This document shows, piece by piece, positions 50,401 through 60,142 of a stretch of 64,000 nucleotides of DNA. The position numbers and the translations under genes are program-made. How positions within the stretch are numbered: the first letter of the stretch is position 1; each line of letters starts with the position of its first letter. Source of the DNA: Colias croceus (taxonomy: Eukaryota > Arthropoda > Insecta > Lepidoptera > Pieridae); NCBI RefSeq assembly GCF_905220415.1, contig NC_059538.1, positions 7,440,001 through 7,504,000 of the forward strand. The letters are read 5' to 3'. Below the pieces are notes generated by a model. It saw only the letters and a list, made by a program, of their open reading frames with translations. It was not told the DNA's origin and did not search any database.

Positions 50401-50880
50401 AAGGGGTGCAGCGGTCTTTTTTCTCTTGTTGCCCCGGGTATGAGTAACGAGCGGGATTTTGCCCTCCCCAGAATACGCAGGGCAGCCTGAACGTGAGTGC
50501 TCAGGGAGGGATTCTCCAGCACTAAAAGTGTTGGTACCCTCCTGGGGTAATAATATTTGTAATTCCGCTGCCATATTAGGAAAGGGGATGGGGGGAAGTG
50601 GGCTTCCGGTATGTCTCACTCACCAATGCGAAACGCTAGACGCTTTACGCCGGTTTTCTGTGAGATAGTGGTATCGCGCCGGACGGACTACAGCCCATTC
50701 GTGCTACATACAAAAGAGGACTATTATATGTAGCTGTAGTCCTACCACTCTAGAAAAAATTTCGCCAGAGCCTCGTCCGTTGATCGGCAGGGTGCACCAC
50801 GAGCAGGTGAGGTTGGCTTTGGCCGTTAGGTGGTATACGGCCATCACACCCCAAAACGACTATGGAAAATACATTTAATT
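47404..50880 (-). mobile_element. near-complete non-LTR retrotransposon with intact protein
   Basis: The element runs on the minus strand and ends in a poly-A tail of about 30 bases (poly-T at 47406-47435). Between the stop and the tail there are fewer than 30 bases. About 300 bases of probable 5' UTR lie beyond the ORF. The right edge near 50860-50880 is inferred from where sequence becomes AT-rich; no target duplication was proved. No ORF1 (gag-like) was found, so the element may be 5'-truncated or a single-ORF type. Confidence 0.85.
47464..50574 (-). CDS. endonuclease-reverse transcriptase of a Jockey-like non-LTR element (1036 aa)
   Basis: The first ATG is at 50574; the in-frame codons upstream, after a TGA, lack ATG. 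About 75 residues of leader precede an AP-type endonuclease: NFCNIRGLHSN, LTETQ, VVLGDFNAHHVEW and the GSSDHC block are all present. Reverse transcriptase follows: NYRPIAITSLLSKIMETV, YGFRRGRSAGDLLVYL, LDIAKAFDRVWH, NAGVPQGCVLSPTLF and the catalytic YADDSTGD. The C-terminal domain has 'RTTDIWNKLPHAAFPNGYEL' and ends with a short Gly/Arg tail; no RNase H. There is no stop or frameshift across 3.1 kb and the catalytic residues are kept, so the copy is young and possibly able to move. The product is similar to proteins usually labelled 'mobile element jockey' in moth genomes. Confidence 0.9.
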   Translation of the reverse strand: MAAELQILLPQEGTNTFSAGESLPEHSRSGCPAYSGEGKIPLVTHTRGNKRKKTAAPLYTHCVNFCNIRGLHSNINAVHYHLETAKPALLFLTETQISSPSNTSYLNYPGYNLEHNFIPRAGVCAFIRNDICFRRLGYLEGRDLSILWLRVDCDDHPRVYACLYRSHSGNDETDRLFEHIQSAADTMLLQIPSAEIVVLGDFNAHHVEWLQSRTTDHAGKSVHDFALAYGLTQLVASPTRIPDVEDHTPSLLDLLLTSHPDGYQVNVDAPLGSSDHCLIRSVVPILRYPRPHCNGRRRVWHYKSADWDGMRTFFSSYPWGRVCFSADDPSTCADSVADVILQGMELFIPNSVVPVGGKSQPWFGGSCKTASRRKQDCYQAWATALVSSGPNACTLKRELNSASRSFKRAIAKAKSEHIAKLGEKLARLPSGTRAFWALAKAVQGNFCQPSLPSLRMENDQLAHTAKEKADLLSSLFAANSTLDDMGNSPPIIPRVEGSMPDIRFTQSAVRKALFALDVHKSSGPDGIPPIVLKMCAPELAPVLVRLFRHSYSTCVFPNSWKKALVHPIPKKGDRSDPSNYRPIAITSLLSKIMETVINRQLLNYLEEHQLISDRQYGFRRGRSAGDLLVYLTHRWATAIESKGEALAVSLDIAKAFDRVWHKALLAKLPSYGLPEKLCQWVASFLTERSMSVVVDGSCSDPKLVNAGVPQGCVLSPTLFLLHINDMLLNGSIHCYADDSTGDAVYTGRSNISQERVIECRNNLVSEIETSLQEVSEWGRLNLVQFNPKKTQVCAFTAKKLPFVIAPTFQGTPLSAAASIGILGLEISSNVQFSCHLEGKAKLASQKLGVLCRAGQYFTSHHRLKLYKAQVRPHMEYCSHIWAGAPQQYLLPFDRIQRRAVRLVNEPSLTDRLDTLALRRDVASLCVLYRIYYGECSEELFGTLPAAEFHHRTARHRQQYHPHHLDCWQSTTVRFKRSFFPRTTDIWNKLPHAAFPNGYELGTFKKRAYSYLKGRQHTHNVSGTVGTYGRRGALTTR

Positions 50881-53440
50881 TAATTTAATTTTTCGATATT
50901 TTAGAATTAAAATTACACTACACAAACTCTAGCAGACTTATTCATAAAACGTTGTTAGAGGTAGAGCAAAATCTGGTGTTTATTTATTTTTATTACCTAC
51001 ATGATGCTAATCTACCTACTGCAAGAATTTGAATGGAACTTATATGTGTCTATAGGCATATTGGACAACATAATATAAGTATATCTATCTTCAAAATTAT
51101 TTTAAACATTTTCTCTTTGAAAAAAAGCCTGTCCTTTATTATTTTGTTCAATTTCACTTTTAGTTACTGTAATTGTAAGTTTTGAGAAATCAAATAAATG
51201 CTTTAAATTACCTACACTTGTTACTCAACGAATAAAAGATTTTTTTTTTTTAAGAAAAGCTCAAAAGTTAGTTCTACAATTTTATCGATTATTTACAATC
51301 TAAACCTAAACCCGATATAATTCACATTTTTTAAAACAATTACAAAAAAGGGATTTGAAAGTTTATTAAAACAAAATAATATCAAATTATTAATTATAAA
51401 AAAGCAATCATTTCTCCTTGGTCCTGTTTGTACAAAATGATAAGCAAGGGCTGAGCGCGCCATCTGGTGGGCCATGTTCAATAAAAGCGGTGTCCTGCGG
51501 TGTCATTGTCCTCGGTAATTTGTAGCTAGCATCACCTAAAACACCCTGTAAATAATTTAATATCAACGTTGTTTGTTTGATTGAGTAGGTATATACGGGA
51601 AACTTTCATTTAAATTACAGTAATTTGTATGTGGGAAATAAGTAAATTGTTGTTCAGGGGATGAATGACAAGATTTATAGTTACAAATTAAAGCAAGCTT
51701 CATGTTTCTTGCCTTCTTCTTATAAATGTAGAAAACAGAATATTGAGTTGGTAATAGGTATCTACTTATAAGGAACTATTTTCAATACGAGATAGTTAGG
51801 TTATTCATGCAGTTAACAGTATAAATAGCCCGTTAGACTTCAGCACAGCAAGCTGCTAAGAATTTGTTTTTCCACACATCCATTTCCTTCATTCCGATTC
51901 ATTACTTACCATGACATTTTTCTCGTTATCATACTGAAGAGACCACACACGACTTTAATAATTGATTTGAAACATTCAGTCTTAGTGGGGGGGACTCTGT
52001 AACCCATTCAGCTGATTTTTTCCCCTCCTTCATTAGGAGCCTATCAAGTAAACGTTGTAAAGTTTTAACAATGAGGTGCCCATTAAGAATGAAACCGCAA
52101 CAGGTTTCGATACAAAGAAATCAATAAAATTCTTCAAGCGGCACGAGCAAAAAGTATTATAGCAATCCGATCACGTTACTGTAAGCATAGCAAAAAGTAT
52201 TGCGTGAGGAAAGTGCTCAAGTAAAAATATATTAAATTAATCACGAGCCTGACCGTGCGGCTTCGAATAAATTTCAGAGTGTAGCTAAAAGGGCATATGT
52301 TGTACAAAATTGCGCACACGAAATGCAACATTACAATCAATAATACATGTAGAGTTTGAAGATTTATTATGTATTCATTCATAATATTTCAACAAATTGA
52401 GATATTTTTTAGTTTTGGCTTTTTAAAATACAGTCTTGTACTCGCCTCGATTTATTCGTAAGAAAATGTTTTATAAAATGCGCGGGAGCGTCAGCCCGCC
52501 CCGCCATTAAGAGCGTTGACTCGGCCAATCCAGCCGCGGTGGGAAGTAGGCGTGCCTCATTACAAACACACATTAAATTACTATTTTTTACCAAATAATT
52601 GCTTAAACAAAAATATAAATTAATTAAGATAATTATTATTTATTAATTAGTGGCTCGTGCGAATATCCATTGTGTAAAACTTGATTCAATAAAATTCAGA
52701 GAAATTAAATTAATTTCTTCTTTTTATGACTTGCAGGTTGTTTCTATATATCTACCTCAATCAATAATTTATAATTAATTGACAAGAATAAAAGTTTCAA
52801 GGAAATGTATCATACATATAAACATTCAATTTCAGATTATTTATTACTGAATTAATTGGCTGTGAGTTGTGACAACTAGGTAGGTACCTAAGTATTTTTT
52901 ACTGAGACAACGACTTTTTTATCTTTTATAGGTACTAATATTATGTAAGAAATGCAAAAAAAGCAAATGGTAATATGACGAAAACAGATTTTTAATGTTT
53001 TTAGTCATGGAATTTTTCAAACAAATCAATATACTTTAATTTTGTTGTTATAGTTTTATCTAAGTAAAGCAAAATCTAAAACAAGAAAAAATGTAGAGCA
53101 ATATAATTTATCACGAAAAATTATTATTTTCAGCTCTACACGTGGACGCAGCATGACACGTATTAGATTAAAGGCGACAACATGTGTTTTCATTCTCACA
53201 GGAAAATACATTAGAGCAAACATTTCCCGGCGTGTCTTCTCTCTTTCCCACCTACGCAATTTTCCGTCTGCGCAAGAGAATACACGAATAAAGCTCGCTT
53301 GTTAACTAAATACGAGCTTTCAACGTAAATCTGATAAAACGTACACTTTACGACACAAGTACAGTGAAATTTTCTTCTTGTTTTATCAGAAGACGATCTT
53401 GTGTCTCTCTCTCGTAAGCGAGCTTACTGCAGCTAGAGTG
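50881..53440. other. no gene seen; possible regulatory blocks
   Basis: Mostly AT-rich. About 51440-51550 has repeat-like text ending 'aaaacaccctgtaaataa', matching the CAGGGTGT end of Tc1-type repeats. About 52475-52560 is a GC-rich, repeat-free block. About 53285-53425 has several short inverted words (AAGCTCGCTT, CTGATAAAAC, GACACAAG and their reverses) ahead of the candidate promoter. Confidence 0.4.
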
Positions 53441-53447
53441 AGACGAC

Positions 53448-53453
53448 TATATA
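53448..53453 (+). promoter_or_regulatory. candidate TATA box
   Basis: TATATA followed by GCGCGCG lies at the left edge of a GC-richer block that ends in a strong splice donor. It would place transcription start near 53470-53480 (a TTCAGAG initiator-like word at 53467). Context only. Confidence 0.3.
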
Positions 53454-53477
53454 GCGCGCGTAGCTTTTCAGAGCGAA

Positions 53478-53950
53478 GTTTATTGGGCGAAAAAGTTCAA
53501 GTTGGTCCGCCCTTTTCGCAGCGTTTAGGGCTGCGATAGCGCCTTCGGTCCCGGTCGTTCGGAATATTTTCTAAGAAGCAGTATGCCGGGTGTTATGTGG
53601 GGCGGCGTCGCGGGAGCCCGCAGTCATGCTGAGAGCCTCAGCAGAGTCGGTGGACACATGTCGCGAAGCTTTTCAACGAGCGGTGAAAAACATTCGTGTG
53701 ACAATTCGATCGAAAAACCAATGGTGCTGAAATGGCCCAATTCTAATATTTACTGTGAAATTGTAACAAAGTTATTATAACGATACGCCAATTTTATTTG
53801 TGATATTGATATTTTTGCTCTTAGTTTACATGGATTTTTAATTTTGAACTACCTAGTTGTGAAGTGGTATTAAATTGTGTTTATTCATTTTTTTTTAATA
53901 ATTGTGCTTATGTAAGTTCTACATTTGGATTTTTCGCGGCCTTTTCTCAA
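53478..53950 (+). other. possible untranslated first exon of the odd-paired gene
   Basis: A balanced-composition block ends in a perfect donor (TCAA|GTAAGT at 53951). No downstream acceptor that I recognise lies closer than the one at 59305 that opens the odd-paired exon, so an intron of about 5.4 kb is proposed. A 65-codon ORF at 53583-53780 (MPGVMWGGVAGARSHAES) would be an upstream ORF in this model; it shows no known domain. Confidence 0.3.
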
Positions 53951-53956
53951 GTAAGT

Positions 53957-55017
53957 ATTCAAAGAAATAGAGATAGAGAGATAACCTATAATTAGAGAAT
54001 TTTCTTCACTAAAATGTTATTAAATTAACAAAGTAAAGGTTTTAACTGGGTTGGTACGTCTATTGACTAATATACTCATAATAAAATTCTACTAATAAAT
54101 ATTATTTGCCTGTGTGTGAAATAAAAATACCTACTCCTGGAAAAATACTAATTCGTCATAGAAAAATATAGGTAATAAGTAACTCTACCCTATCAAGATA
54201 AACTTTAGTTTTACCTATAGGTAGAGTTCCATGTATTTCTATATAGAGTTAGGTACAATCCAATTATTTTATAAATTAGGTACACGAAAATAATAATTGT
54301 AGGTACTTAATGCTCATTAAAAATGATAATATTAATAATTTTACTGTGCACATACTACAAAGTAAAGCTGTGAATCGTTTTTGCTATAAACGGTTTTCCT
54401 ACCGTCGGCAAAGTTGGAATTTAAAAACAACATTATTTTGATTGTACTAGGTATCTAATCTTTATTAAATTAATTTGAACTTATATGAATTATAAATGCC
54501 GAATAGAATAATGCATGTGATCACCTTACTTTTGATTATATAACAGGTATATTACACACAGGTAACAAGATTATGTAACAAGATTATGTAACTCAGTAGC
54601 GATAAGGCCGCCTTTTTGAACTATAATATTGTTTTTTTTCTTAATTTGTTATACTGTATGTTTTTATGGTGCTAAATAAAGTGTATTTATTTATTTATTA
54701 TTTATTTATATTTTTAATAGGTAAGTAGGTACATGTAAAAAAACGATAGTAGGCAGATAAATATCATGTATACCTACTGTGGAAATACCATTAAAATATA
54801 ATATATAATAATTAATTACCTATTTAATTTAGGTTCTATATCTTATAATTAATACCTATAAATCAACCTTGTAGTTTGTTATACATATTGTAATTAAAAA
54901 AAATGTAGAGTCGGTATTAAAATCAAAATAATATTATGGAAACTAAAAACTTTTATTATTTTACTAAACATATAGGCAGATAGAGATATATTATAAGTAT
55001 ACCTATTCATTACATCA
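53957..55017. other. AT-rich intron or intergenic sequence
   Basis: No gene seen. At 54589-54715 is a non-LTR 3' end: 'gcgataaggccgcctttttg', AATAAAGTG, then TTTA repeats. Confidence 0.5.
54589..54715 (+). mobile_element. 3' end of a truncated non-LTR retroelement
   Basis: It carries the same 'gataaggccgcc' block as the fragment in belle intron 1, then 'gctaaataaagtgtattt' and a TTTA-repeat tail. No coding sequence. Confidence 0.6.
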
Positions 55018-55230
55018 AAACCATATTTTGTTTTAAACAGTGTATCTACATAATATAACTTAGGCTTAACTATTCAAATAATTGATATTAATTAATTATT
55101 TTTGATTTTAGTTTAAATTCAATATAGGTAGTAAAATTTCATGGAATTAAATATTCCACAATGAAGAAGAAATAAAGATTAGATAATATATTACATACTT
55201 TTTATGGTTATCTAGTACCTATAACTTAGC
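55018..55230 (+). repeat. duplicated segment, copy without SINE
   Basis: It carries 'aaaccatattttgttttaaa', 'taattgatattaattaatta' and 'aattaaatattccacaatga' in order. The same words in the same order recur at 55998-56490, where a SINE interrupts them. Confidence 0.65.
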
Positions 55231-55345
55231 CCGAAAAGTAATTTCCGCTTGAAAATATTTAAAAAAAGCAATGAAATAACATGTGTTTATTATTAATTTT
55301 ATCATCTATAGTATAATATGTCCCTATTTAAGCAGAATTTATAAA

Positions 55346-55460
55346 TCTACACTAATATTATAAAGAGGAAAACTTTGTTTGTTTGTTTGATTGTAATGAA
55401 TAGGCTCATAAACTACTGGACTGATTTTGATGAAATTTGGCACAGACAATCTATAGACCC
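55346..55460 (+). mobile_element. truncated Helitron-like fragment
   Basis: It starts TCTACACTAATATTATAAAG after an A, with TTTG repeats, then 'tgatgaaatttggcacaga'. The 3' end with CTAG is absent. Confidence 0.55.
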
Positions 55461-55997
55461 CGAAAATCTTTAGATAATAAATTAAACGTAAAGCAATGTC
55501 AATTTGTAAGTACATAAATATGTATATAAAAAAAACCTTGATTTCTAAATTAATATTTAAAATTAAATTCTATAAGCTATGTTCTAACATAATATTTAAA
55601 ATGCATAAATAATTATTCTATAGGTTATGCATTGTAAAGGCGATTCGAATATTACCAACCTACTTCCTTATTTTTTTATATTAGGTAAAATATGCACTTA
55701 AACCTACTTGTGTTTTATAAAAAAAATATTGTTGATGTAGGTCCTTTACATGTAAAATATATTTTTTATGAAGAATATTATGGAAAGAAAAAAGCTCACA
55801 TCTTCATTGTGAATGCATTTAATGCGTTTTTAACTTGTATTAATAATTATTATGTGTTGGCAATTGGCACTTAGTACAATGAATTCATATAATTCATAAA
55901 ATATTATTATTCCAGCTACCAAATGAAATGTATCTACTTTTGAGATACAAGTTTAACCATAATTATGGTTATGAGTATGAGTAATTTCATTAAATCA

Positions 55998-56490
55998 TAA
56001 CCATATTTTGTTTTTAACAGTCTATCTTAGGCACTAATTCCAATAATTGATTTTAATTATTTTCAATTGAGAGCAGTGGTGGCTCAGTGGTGAGACCTCG
56101 GACTTGGAATCGATAAGTCCGGGGTTCGAGACCAGGCGAGCGCGCAGGAAATAAATTGATTTTTCAATTTGCGCATGTTGTAACATCACCACTGCTCGAA
56201 CGGTGAAGGAAAACATCGTGAGGAAACCGACATGTCGAAGAATTAAAAAAGTTCGACGACATGTGTCATCCGCCAACACGCACTTGGCCAGCGTGGTGGA
56301 TTATGGCCTGTACCCTCATAGGAGGCCTGTGTCCCCGCAGTGGGAACGTATATGGGCTGATGATGATGATGATGATTTTCAATTGTAGTTTCAGTTCACT
56401 GTTCAATATAGATAAAATCCATGTAATTAAATATTCCACCATGAAAAAGAAAGAAAGATTAAAATAAAATACTTTTTAGGGTTATTATAA
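55998..56490 (+). repeat. duplicated segment, copy carrying a SINE
   Basis: Homologous to 55018-55230 on both sides of the SINE. The matching flanks include 'ccatattttgtttttaacag' before it and 'aattaaatattccaccatga' after it. Confidence 0.65.
56070..56371 (+). mobile_element. tRNA-derived SINE with TGA-repeat tail
   Basis: The head has pol III promoter boxes: A box 'tggctcagtggtgagacc' and B box 'ggggttcgagacc'. The body includes 'aaggaaaacatcgtgaggaa' and 'gtccccgcagtgggaacgta'. The tail is GATGATGATGATG. A perfect 11-base target duplication, ATTTTCAATTG, flanks it (56059-56069 and 56372-56382). This type is common in moths and butterflies. Confidence 0.92.
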
Positions 56491-56499
56491 TAATTTATA

Positions 56500-59300
56500 G
56501 TTTTAAGAATTTATTTAATAATAGTTAACTATTTATTTTATAACACTTAAATTATAATATGTATCTATATGTTAATGGTATTTTTAGTTTTAGGAGTTTG
56601 TTAAGGGGCTTTAGGTTTATCAATTTTAGTTTCAATAATTCGTACTTATGGTAATGATTATTTTCAAGATATAATTTATTATGATAAATTTTTTTATTTA
56701 AATTATTTTTATAATTCCTCTATGTTTATAATTATGAAGAATAAATAATTTTGTAAAACCATTGTGGCAACTAATCAGAATTTTATTTGTCTGTTGCTAT
56801 TATAGGTATACCTATTTTAACATAGGTTGGTAATATAAATAAGATACATTTTGTTTGTACCTAAGCACAGACAACAAATTATAAGCTACTACTTATGTTT
56901 TATTTTATTTCATATTTAATATTAAGTACAGTAATTACCTACGGTACAAAACAAAGCCAGAATAAACAATTAATTACAACACATTTTAACACAGTTTTAT
57001 AAACATTTTGTTAAATAATTAGATTATGAATGTTTATTTATAATTTATTACAGGCTACATATATCGTCTATTATGCAAGTAGATTTTTTTACTGAAAGTC
57101 TACGTTATATACGCACATGTTTAGTTCACAGATATGTTAGTACCTATAAAATATTTTTGTAGTGTTTAAAGTTGTGAAAATAATTTATTTGAATTTAAAA
57201 ACTTTTAACATAATATAACATCATAAATTTATATTAAACTGACTCTACAACTATAAATAGGAACTTAAAAACGGAAATAAATTAATATTTAATTATAATA
57301 AGCGCTACCAACTCATACCAACATACCAACTCAAGTCGGTGCTAAATAAGACAAGTAGTACCTACCTGTATTTATTTGAATTGCAATAATATTATGTAGC
57401 AATAAGACAATCATGAACTATGAATGAAAACATTTATTTTCAATTTAAAAGCAAGTGTAGGTAGATCAGTGTTGTAGAATGTAGAGCGTTGATTAGGTAT
57501 GTATGTATAATATGCATAACTAAATAAGTATTATCTGTATTTAGGCATATAACATAGAAAGTAAACAAACATATTTCATTAAACAAATATAATTAATAAT
57601 TACTACGTTTAGAAGTACGCATTTGTTTTGTTTTAAGTCAATTGAGATATACTTAGAGACGATTTTTTTAAATATTATTTGTTACATTATAATTTGATAT
57701 TGTGATGATAGTTGGATAGTAGAGGGCCTGAACATAAATCCAATTTAGATACCAAAATCATTTATGAATTCATAAATAAATTTATAATTGTTATGTTTAC
57801 TTAAACAAATAGGTATGATATTACAATGTGTAGATACCTATACCTATGTTTCACATTGGGAAACTCAATAAACTGAAAGTATACTACCGTTTATGTGATA
57901 AGTAGGTACCATTATCGGCATATAACTCCATACTCCATTACAGTTTTATTTAATTAGCTTAGGATTTAAGAATAACACATAGGTGCTAGGTACTTAGATA
58001 AGATGTTGACATTCGAAACATGTATTTAGCTCGTTGGAGCAACAAATCTCGTAAACAGATCTCTCAGTTAACGGTTTTTATTAAAGTTCCGCCATTATTT
58101 CGCTAATGTGATTAAAACTAATTCCCTGAAAATCCCTGCAGCTGCAAAAAATTAAGAACAGACATATTCACTTACCATCAATGCTGTTAAACTTAGCGGG
58201 ACTTAACGAGGCTGAATGCTCTGTGAATTGTTTTGAAAACGTCAGATTTTTAGTAATCCTATTGCCTGATGTCTGTCTGTGAAGATCTGTCAACCCGTTG
58301 CTTTGTGAGGAGGCGGCCACGCGGTGGGGAGCCCGCAGATCAGGCACAGATTAGATACATATCTAAAGGAATGACATTGTTTAGCGGGCGCAGGTAATAT
58401 TGCCCGGGCGTGGTCCACATGGAACGATGAAGTGCTCCAAACAATACGTAAACAACGTTATTTTCAAATAATGCGATTATCCTTATCCGCTAGACAAACT
58501 CGTTCAACGTTAAATCTATTACAGTTTTTTTCGGGATGTCTTCATTTGACGTTTGATTTTTTTTTAATTCTAGTTGTATTTTCGCACAAAAAGTGGTGAG
58601 ACAAAAAGTAACTTAATAGAAATTTAAATTAAATGGCACTTGCCTGAATATTAAACAAGAACAGTTTAAGTACTTACATTACCTACCATGAAAGTTCAAC
58701 TAAATTTTCAATTCTAATATAGTTCTATAATGAATTAATTATCATCTTTAATTGAAATATCTATCTATTGATATTATTTAATCCGACATGATCTCAATAT
58801 TAATTGAAAACAAGTTTAAGTTTACTTTTTGTCAAAATAATAGCTTTCGGCATTCATTAACAAGATTAAAATACAAAACAGGTTATTAAATGGTAGAGCT
58901 GCATTTTATACACGACCAAAGCCTATTTTTACAAATCATTAAACTATACACGCTAAACCCTGCAATAAAAGCGATTCCAGTCTGCCTAACAAATAAATTA
59001 AAATTAAATATACACGCACACAATTGGAATTTTTGTCTCAGGCGTATAAAAGTGTCCTATAAATTTACCCACAGTTTAATTTAATGTCCAAAAGTGCCTG
59101 CTTCAGTTTTTTTTTTATTATAAATAAACGTTCGATGCCGGTTATGGGTGCTCGAACGTGTGTTATTATTTTGAGAAATGGCTTTGAATTTGTCTCGGAA
59201 TCACCTTGCTTTCTGGACTGGATTTATATTTTTTGTCTTTATCATCATAAGAATGTCTTAACAAAATTTTTACGAATGTTAAAATGTATTTAATTGTTTT
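56500..59300. other. AT-rich sequence before the odd-paired exon
   Basis: No gene seen. A repeat-free, GC-richer stretch at about 58050-58440 ('aggaggcggccacgcggtgg' near 58310) stands out against the AT-rich background and is the best local candidate for a conserved regulatory element. TAGGTA-type words are frequent elsewhere. Confidence 0.4.
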
Positions 59301-59305
59301 AACAG

Positions 59306-59439
59306 GTCATTCAAACGAGAGTTATGCTGAGGAATGACAGCGCGTGAAGGAAATAAAAGTAGAACATAGCTAAGTCGGCCAGGAAGCGGCCGATCGATTG
59401 TTTTACGCGTAATTACCAGCGGGAAGGCCCGCCGTGTGG
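59306..59439 (+). promoter_or_regulatory. opa: 5' UTR part of the odd-paired exon
   Basis: Between the acceptor 'ttgttttaacag' (ends 59305) and the first ATG. An upstream ATG at 59323 could start a short upstream ORF. The extent depends on which of the two main ATGs is used. Confidence 0.45.
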
Positions 59440-60142
59440 ATGGTGGCGGGCGAATGGGGCTATGCGCCGGTGTCGGCCACACCCGCCATGAACGCTTTCC
59501 TTGAGACGAACCACGCACATCTCGCGTCTTACGGCCTGAAGATGTCCCCGCAGCCGGCGTGCGGCGTCGGCCCGCAGCACCGCGCTGCCGCGCCGCACCC
59601 GCCGCCGCACCACCCGCCGCACTACCAGCCCTACCCGCTCCACTCCTACCAGCCGGGATACCTCCGGGAGTACAGCGGCTGCGGCGAACTGTTCCCGCAG
59701 CAGCCTCTGGAACAGAGCTGGGACTGGCGCGGCGACGTGCACTACCAAGGAGGTGCCCCACCTCTTGTACCTCACTCCCACCCTCATACGCCGCACGCCT
59801 TTCTTCGATATGTCCGAGCGCCACCGCGACGGGATATGCGATGTCAGTGGCTAGACCCCGACCAGCCACCTCCGAGAAAACTATGCAACAAGTTGTTTTC
59901 GAGCATGCACGAAATAGTGACGCATTTGACCGTAGAGCACGTGGGAGGGCCGGAATGCACGACGCACGCCTGCTTTTGGCAAGGTTGTTCGAGGAACGGA
60001 AGACCCTTCAAAGCGAAATATAAACTTGTGAATCACATCAGAGTGCATACCGGAGAGAAACCGTTCCCCTGTCCGTTCCCAGGCTGTGGGAAGGTGTTTG
60101 CGAGATCAGAAAATCTGAAGATTCATAAACGGACGCATACAG
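59440..60142 (+). CDS. opa: odd-paired/Zic-family zinc-finger transcription factor, first coding exon (partial)
   Basis: Odd-paired/Zic proteins are nuclear DNA-binding factors; in flies odd-paired patterns segments and the midgut. This exon opens at a splice acceptor (59305) and has an in-frame stop at 59410. ATGs are at 59440 and 59488. The second starts MNAFLETNHAHLASYGLKMS, which matches the start of insect Opa as I remember it and has the better context (cgccATGa), so it may be the true start. A His/Pro-rich region follows, then the tandem CWCH2 fingers: CQWLDP...C..H..H and CFWQGC...H..H, then a classical finger (CPFPGCGKVFARSENLKIHKRTH). The exon ends at a GTAATT donor right after KRTHTG. 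Fingers 4 and 5 must lie in a later exon; I did not find it before 64000. Confidence 0.93.

Noticed and set aside
47521..50668. Many plus-strand and alternative-frame ORFs
   Set aside because: Antisense or out-of-frame shadows of the 1036-residue non-LTR protein.
56080..56140. Functional tRNA gene
   Set aside because: The A and B boxes belong to a SINE head; no cloverleaf is completed and the element has a target duplication and TGA tail.
59434..59436. Start of the odd-paired frame at GTG
   Set aside because: A non-ATG start is not expected in this nuclear gene; ATGs at 59440 and 59488 are available.
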